The translations under genes and the position numbers were made by a program. The notes beneath the pieces are model-generated. The model made no database searches. It was not told the DNA's origin and saw only the letters and a list, made by a program, of their open reading frames with translations. Positions 59,886 through 64,000 of a stretch of DNA of 64,000 nt are shown piece after piece; the stretch's first letter is position 1; each line of letters begins with the position of its first letter. This DNA is from a candidate division Hyd24-12 bacterium UBA6080 (GTDB lineage: Bacteria; Fermentibacterota; Fermentibacteria; Fermentibacterales; JCC-6), in the NCBI GenBank assembly GCA_002436025.1, contig DIXM01000011.1:62001-126000 (forward strand). The letters run 5' to 3'.

Positions 59886-62234
59886 ATGAAGACAATGCTG
59901 GCGTTGGGTCTTCTCGTGAGCATCTCCTTGGCGTTTGCTGAAACCAGTCCATCGCTTGCCACCGTACTGACCCCCGAAGGCGGGATCGCTGAGGGGGTAT
60001 CGGGAAGTTTCGATCCTGCCGGGTTCCAAATGAGTTACGGTCCCGATGGAGAGCCAGTGTTCTTTCCCGATGACCCGTCCTTGAGTGACCCGATTACTTG
60101 CTTCGATGATCAGTATGCGGAAGGTTACTGGGATAACCGTTTTGGTGTACCACCGGGTGTTAGTAGTTCCGTCTATGCCATTGCAGTGAACGGTTCGGAT
60201 GTGTACGTGGGAGGCGATTTCACCCAGGCTGGGGGAAGTTCCGCCAGCCGTATCGCCCGCTGGGACGGCAGTTCCTGGTCGGCACTGGGAAGTGGTGTGG
60301 ACAACACTGTTCGTACCATTGCCGTTAGCGGTTCGGATGTTTTTGCGGGAGGCAGTTTCACTCAGGCCGGTAGCATTTCAGCTAACCGTGTTGCCCGCTG
60401 GGACGGCAGTTCCTGGCTTGCGCTGGGAATTGGTGTGAACAACACGGCTTATGCCATCGCTATCAGCGGCTCGGATGTTTACGTGGGCGGTGCTTTTTCC
60501 CAGGCAGGGGTGATTCCCGCCAACCGTATCGCCCGTTGGGATGGCACTTCCTGGACAGATCTGGGAAGTGGGGTTAACACCTATGTTCGTGCCATCGCTA
60601 TCAGCGGTTCGGATGTTTACGTGGGCGGTGCTTTCGACCAAGCCGGAGGAATACCCGCTGACCATATCGCCCGATGGGATGGCAGCTCCTGGTTTGCTCT
60701 GGGAAGTGGTGTGAACGGGATTGCTCAATCAATCGCAGTTAGTGGTTCTACTGTTTATGTGGGAGGTCTCTTCTCCCAGGCCGGTGGGGTTACCGCCAAC
60801 CACATCGCCCTGTGGGATGGCAGCTCCTGGTCAACCATGGAGAGTGGTGTGAACGGAGATGTTCATGCCATTGGGATGAGCGGCTCAGGTGTTTACGTTG
60901 GCGGTGCTTTCTCACAGGCCGGTGGATTTACCGCTAAAAACATCGCCAGTTGGGATGGCAGTACATGGTCGACTGTGGGAAGTGGCATAAACGGACCTGT
61001 CCATACCATTGGAGTGAACGGTTCGGATGTGTACGTGGGGGGTGCATTCAACCAAGCCGGAGGAATACCCGCTTACCACATCGCCCGATGGGACGGCAGT
61101 TCCTGGTCGGCACTGGGAAGTGGTGTGGACGGCATGGTTTATGCCATCGCAGTGAGTGGCTCGACTTTGTACGTGGGCGGCGATTTCTCAAATGCCGGGG
61201 GAGTTGCTGTCAACCACATCGCCCGATGGGATGGCAGTTCATGGTTTGCACTGGGAAGTGGTGTGGACAACACTGTTCGTACCATTGTCGTTAGCGGTTC
61301 GGATGTTTTTGTGGGAGGCAGTTTCACTCAGGCCGGTAACAATTCAGCCAACCACATCGCCCGATGGGACGGCAGTTCCTGGTCGGCACTGGGAAGTGGT
61401 GTTAACAACACAGTTAATGCAATCGCCGTTAGAGGTTCTGAAGTGTATGTTGGCGGTGCTTTCTATCAAGCCGGAGGAAGTCCTGCCAACCGAATCGCCT
61501 TGTGGGACGGCAGTTCCTGGTCGGCTCTTGGGAGCGGGGTGACCGGCTACGTTTATGCCATTGCCGTGAATGACTTATATGTGTACGCGGGTGGTATTTT
61601 CACTCAGGCCGGGGGACTCCCCGCCAATCGCATCACCCGGTGGGACGGCAGTTATTGGTCAGCCCTGGGAAATGGGACCAACAATGTGGTCGAAGCCCTC
61701 GGGATATGTGGCTTTGATGTGTATGTGGGCGGCAGATTCACTCAGGCCGGGAGTATCCCCGCCAACCGTATCGCCTGTTGGGACGGGAGTCCCTGGTCGG
61801 CTTTGGGTAGCGGAGTGAACAACACGGTCAGAGCAATCTCGGTGAGTGATTCGATGGTGTATGTGGGAGGCGACTTCACCCAGGCAGGAGATCTTCCTGC
61901 CTCATACATCGCTTGCTGGGTTGAGCAGGGAACAGCGATCGACCCAACCGAAGATGAAGAAACACCAGGCATTCTTGCTATTCCCAATCCCATAGCAACA
62001 GGCGCGAACCTTTTGTTCCAAAGCATTGGCCTTTCTCCATTGACCCTGAGTGTCTACGACACTGCTGGTCGGCTTGTAAGAAAACAGGAACTGGGAATCC
62101 TGCCGGCCGGTTATCATTCCCATTACTGGGACGGCAATGATGGAAACGGTTCTGCCCTGGCCTCGGGAGTGTACTTCGTGAGGCTTTCCAGCACCGAACA
62201 GCAAGCTTCCACGCGGGTGGTGCTGATAAGGTAG
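59886..62234 (+). CDS. Secreted long propeller-type protein, about 13 repeats, with sorting tail (propeller C)
   Basis: Signal peptide (MKTMLALGLLVSISLAFA), the shared pre-repeat region, then about thirteen copies of the 46-residue blade (ALGSGVNNTVRAISVSDSM type), enough for two propellers or one large one. The ending is the same sorting module as in A and B. GGGGG lies four bases before the ATG at 59886. Blades differ most at surface positions and keep the VYVGGxFxQAGG core. It is the largest secreted protein in this block. Confidence 0.86.
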   Translation: MKTMLALGLLVSISLAFAETSPSLATVLTPEGGIAEGVSGSFDPAGFQMSYGPDGEPVFFPDDPSLSDPITCFDDQYAEGYWDNRFGVPPGVSSSVYAIAVNGSDVYVGGDFTQAGGSSASRIARWDGSSWSALGSGVDNTVRTIAVSGSDVFAGGSFTQAGSISANRVARWDGSSWLALGIGVNNTAYAIAISGSDVYVGGAFSQAGVIPANRIARWDGTSWTDLGSGVNTYVRAIAISGSDVYVGGAFDQAGGIPADHIARWDGSSWFALGSGVNGIAQSIAVSGSTVYVGGLFSQAGGVTANHIALWDGSSWSTMESGVNGDVHAIGMSGSGVYVGGAFSQAGGFTAKNIASWDGSTWSTVGSGINGPVHTIGVNGSDVYVGGAFNQAGGIPAYHIARWDGSSWSALGSGVDGMVYAIAVSGSTLYVGGDFSNAGGVAVNHIARWDGSSWFALGSGVDNTVRTIVVSGSDVFVGGSFTQAGNNSANHIARWDGSSWSALGSGVNNTVNAIAVRGSEVYVGGAFYQAGGSPANRIALWDGSSWSALGSGVTGYVYAIAVNDLYVYAGGIFTQAGGLPANRITRWDGSYWSALGNGTNNVVEALGICGFDVYVGGRFTQAGSIPANRIACWDGSPWSALGSGVNNTVRAISVSDSMVYVGGDFTQAGDLPASYIACWVEQGTAIDPTEDEETPGILAIPNPIATGANLLFQSIGLSPLTLSVYDTAGRLVRKQELGILPAGYHSHYWDGNDGNGSALASGVYFVRLSSTEQQASTRVVLIR

Positions 62235-62253
62235 AGCGACCCATGAACGAATG

Positions 62254-62279
62254 AAGGGGAGTATGAGGGCTCCCCTTTT
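62254..62279 (+). terminator. Rho-independent terminator after propeller C
   Basis: The sequence is identical to the terminator after propeller B: an 8-bp stem AAGGGGAG/CTCCCCTT followed by TT. It sits 20 bases after the stop codon at 62234. Confidence 0.76.
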
Positions 62280-62379
62280 CTACTTCGGGTTCGAATGGGA
62301 TGCCTGGTACACCAACCGTGTGGCCCAACGCACCATTCTATGGTACACTAAAGAACACGATAAGCCAATAATTAAGCGC

Positions 62380-62631
62380 ATGTCAAAGAAGACCTTCAGG
62401 AATCCCATCATCCAGGCCCGGGAAATTGCCCTCGAGATCCAACTGAAAGAACTCACCCAGGGTCAGATGGCAAGGAAACTCGGCTGCTCACTTTCCCGGG
62501 TCAGCCAGATGCTTCACCTCCTGAAACTCCCCGAAGAGAAGCAACAAGAAATCGAGGCACTTGGGGATCACTGGGACAGAAGGGTGGTGACGGAGCGGGG
62601 GCTGAGGAAGAAAGCCATGAACGCGGAATGA
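62380..62631 (+). CDS. Small HTH protein, copy 4
   Basis: An 83-residue near-duplicate of copy 3 (MSKKTFRNPIIQAREIALEIQ, LTQGQMARKLGCSLSRVSQM, EEKQQEIEALGDHWD, then a different RKKAMNAE end). The upstream frame includes FEWDAWYTNR, as in the other copies, and opens at 62251. Conservation at both DNA and protein levels suggests recent copying together with the propeller C downstream region. Confidence 0.62.
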   Translation: MSKKTFRNPIIQAREIALEIQLKELTQGQMARKLGCSLSRVSQMLHLLKLPEEKQQEIEALGDHWDRRVVTERGLRKKAMNAE

Positions 62632-62670
62632 TTTGAGACAGAATCAAGCACAAAGTCAAGAAGACAGGTA

Positions 62671-62699
62671 TTGACACTCCCCCCCACCCACTATTTATT
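62671..62699 (+). promoter_or_regulatory. Possible promoter for the last gene
   Basis: TTGACA at 62671-62676 with a TTTATT 17 bp downstream, in an AT-rich stretch. A second TTGACC/TATTTT pair lies at 62703-62730. Either could drive the following gene; the -10 elements are weak. Confidence 0.4.
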
Positions 62700-62793
62700 C
62701 TATTGACCAGGCATAACAGAAGTGTATTTTGATAAGGAATCCTATTGCATGTTCTCAGTCTCGTGACAGGACTGTTGAACGCGGGAGGGTGAA

Positions 62794-63993
62794 ATGGCAT
62801 TAATCACTATCTTTCTGACAGTTGTTTCGCTTACCACACCTTCTCTCGAAGAGCTTTCTCAAAGAACTGAACCCTGGGTCCGGGAAGATGTCACAATCAC
62901 CTCGGTATCCGAGTTCCACACATCCGACTTCCTCCGGGAAGACGAGCCCGTGCTCTTGCTTCACCACGTCTTTCTCGATGACGAGAACGAAACACTCCGA
63001 ACCGTTGTCTGCACTGACACCCGGGTGATCCTGCTGGAAGAGGGCGTGGTAGTGAGGGAGATTGCACTAAGTGTAGAACCGGTTCTTGCCGTCAGTTCAC
63101 CCTCCGGAAGATATATCGTTGTTCATGGGGGATCAGATACCCCTGAAGCTGTTCTAGCTGTGCGACTAGACACCACAACTGGAGAGCAACGCTATTTCAA
63201 TGCGATGCCCAGCGACAATCCTCGCACTGGAACATGGACATGGCTACAGGATGACGGGTCGCTGGTAACAAGGCTGGGAAGCCACCTCTGGTTCTTCGAT
63301 ACGGAACTGAACCCAGTCAGGGAGTTATCCGTGGCACCTACTGGCACCAGAGTATCGGTTGCGAGAAACGCAGACATGGTTTTCATTACAGTTCCAACCC
63401 TGTCGGCTTACAACCGTCGTGGTGACCTTTTATGGACCATCTCCGATGAGTACAACCGGGCCAGGGTCCACAGCGCAGCGATTTCTGATGACGGGAGTCT
63501 CGTAGGGCTGGCAACGCGGGATGGTGCATTCCTGGTTGATGGCGCTACGGGCGCTGTCATTAGAGACTATTCCATGAGTCCGGGAGGATTCCTAATCAGC
63601 CCTTCGTCTAACTGGTTCATTATCGATTACTGGGATGATGAAGGAAGACTGAACCTTACTCTCGTAGAAACCGAGACCGGAGTAACACGAACAATCACAA
63701 GATTTCCTTTTCAAGATCAGAGTGATCTCAATGCCGCTCAATCATTGCAGGAAGTTGTTTACATCCCTGGTGCACAGAGTATACTGGAGAATGGTATGGT
63801 TCTGCTTTGGAGTGATCGCATCAATTCGTGCTTTGTTCTTGACGAACACCTTACACCCATCTATCACACAGGAAACAGGGTAAGATCCTATCCTGCGGAG
63901 TTGTCTGCTTCTGGCAGTCGTTTGGTTCACGTGGTTGAACCGAGAGACAGTTTTCCCAGCTTCATGCTTGTGGAAATGGAAAAGGGAAACTGA
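62794..63993 (+). CDS. Secreted WD40/YVTN-like propeller protein
   Basis: Hydrophobic leader in the first 15 residues (MALITIFLTVVSLTTP), then repeated beta segments of the WD40/quinoprotein type: VLAVSSPSGRYIVVHGGS, SVARNADMVFITVPTLSAYNRRGDLLWTI, AISDDGSLVGLATRDGAFLVDGATGAVIRDY, ISPSSNWFIIDYWDDEGRLNLTLVETETG. These point to a six- or seven-bladed propeller. No sorting tail is present and it is not paralogous to propellers A-C. GGAGGG lies upstream of the ATG. Role unknown. Confidence 0.72.
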   Translation: MALITIFLTVVSLTTPSLEELSQRTEPWVREDVTITSVSEFHTSDFLREDEPVLLLHHVFLDDENETLRTVVCTDTRVILLEEGVVVREIALSVEPVLAVSSPSGRYIVVHGGSDTPEAVLAVRLDTTTGEQRYFNAMPSDNPRTGTWTWLQDDGSLVTRLGSHLWFFDTELNPVRELSVAPTGTRVSVARNADMVFITVPTLSAYNRRGDLLWTISDEYNRARVHSAAISDDGSLVGLATRDGAFLVDGATGAVIRDYSMSPGGFLISPSSNWFIIDYWDDEGRLNLTLVETETGVTRTITRFPFQDQSDLNAAQSLQEVVYIPGAQSILENGMVLLWSDRINSCFVLDEHLTPIYHTGNRVRSYPAELSASGSRLVHVVEPRDSFPSFMLVEMEKGN

Positions 63994-64000
63994 TCGTGGG

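Noticed and set aside
56812..62302. GGTTCGAATG repeated downstream of the propellers as a tRNA T-arm or tRNA-derived att site
   Set aside because: No acceptor stem, anticodon arm or complete T-stem can be built; the bases also encode the conserved FEW peptide.

Overview
The window looks like a chromosomal segment of an uncultivated, probably anaerobic, diderm bacterium of the FCB type. Supporting signs are several secreted proteins ending in a FlgD/type IX-like sorting module (SPNP...GxYFVRL...), many lipoprotein and Sec/Tat signals, an oxygen-reducing flavodiiron protein, an Rrf2 regulator next to a ferredoxin, and a chlamydia/spirochaete-style long GreA. A Fermentibacteria-like lineage is my best guess, but that is inference from gene content, not a search. 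Coding density is high and most operon joints are ATGA/GTGA/TTGA overlaps.

Layout. 1-3.4 kb (minus): a redox/sulfur block with a 4Fe-4S ferredoxin (cut by the window edge), its Rrf2 regulator with a palindromic operator, a PP-loop sulfur-transfer enzyme, a HAD phosphatase and a Tat-exported protein. 3.4-25.3 kb: long GreA, then a large surface-polysaccharide locus (MurJ/Wzx-like flippase, Wzz, O-antigen ligase/polymerase, tandem duplicated GT2 genes, several GT4 enzymes, Wza-type export protein, sugar epimerase, B12-type radical SAM enzyme, polyprenyl-phosphate sugar transferase, DegT aminotransferase), running into dgkA and serS. 25-33 kb: a GT2 enzyme, a small secreted protein behind two tandem cyclic-di-GMP-I riboswitch aptamers, PHP phosphoesterase, lipoprotein, ElbB, SagB-like nitroreductase, a secreted propeller-like protein and a MalY/PatB lyase. 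33-37 kb: a second glycosyltransferase group. 37-39 kb: M1 peptidase with a sorting tail. 39.2-44.6 kb: TetR plus a five-gene YbhGFSR-like ABC exporter operon. 44.6-46.2 kb: flavodiiron protein and DsrE-like protein. 46.5-52.6 kb: radical SAM enzymes and an SGNH hydrolase.

50-64 kb is the accessory, rearranged part. It holds a chimeric pseudogene (an Eco57I-type DNA methylase fragment joined to an SGNH-hydrolase tail with a nonsense codon), an SGNH gene whose only well-placed start is ATA, an IS3-type orfA remnant, a decayed PIN toxin-antitoxin copy and its intact relative, an ECF sigma factor, and three paralogous secreted beta-propeller proteins (7, 5 and about 13 blades) interleaved with four copies of a small HTH gene. 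Shared terminators and a perfectly repeated 139-bp segment show recent recombination among these units.

The two most interesting items are the tandem c-di-GMP riboswitch in front of a tiny secreted protein, and the propeller/terminator/HTH array, which looks like an expanding family of surface proteins.
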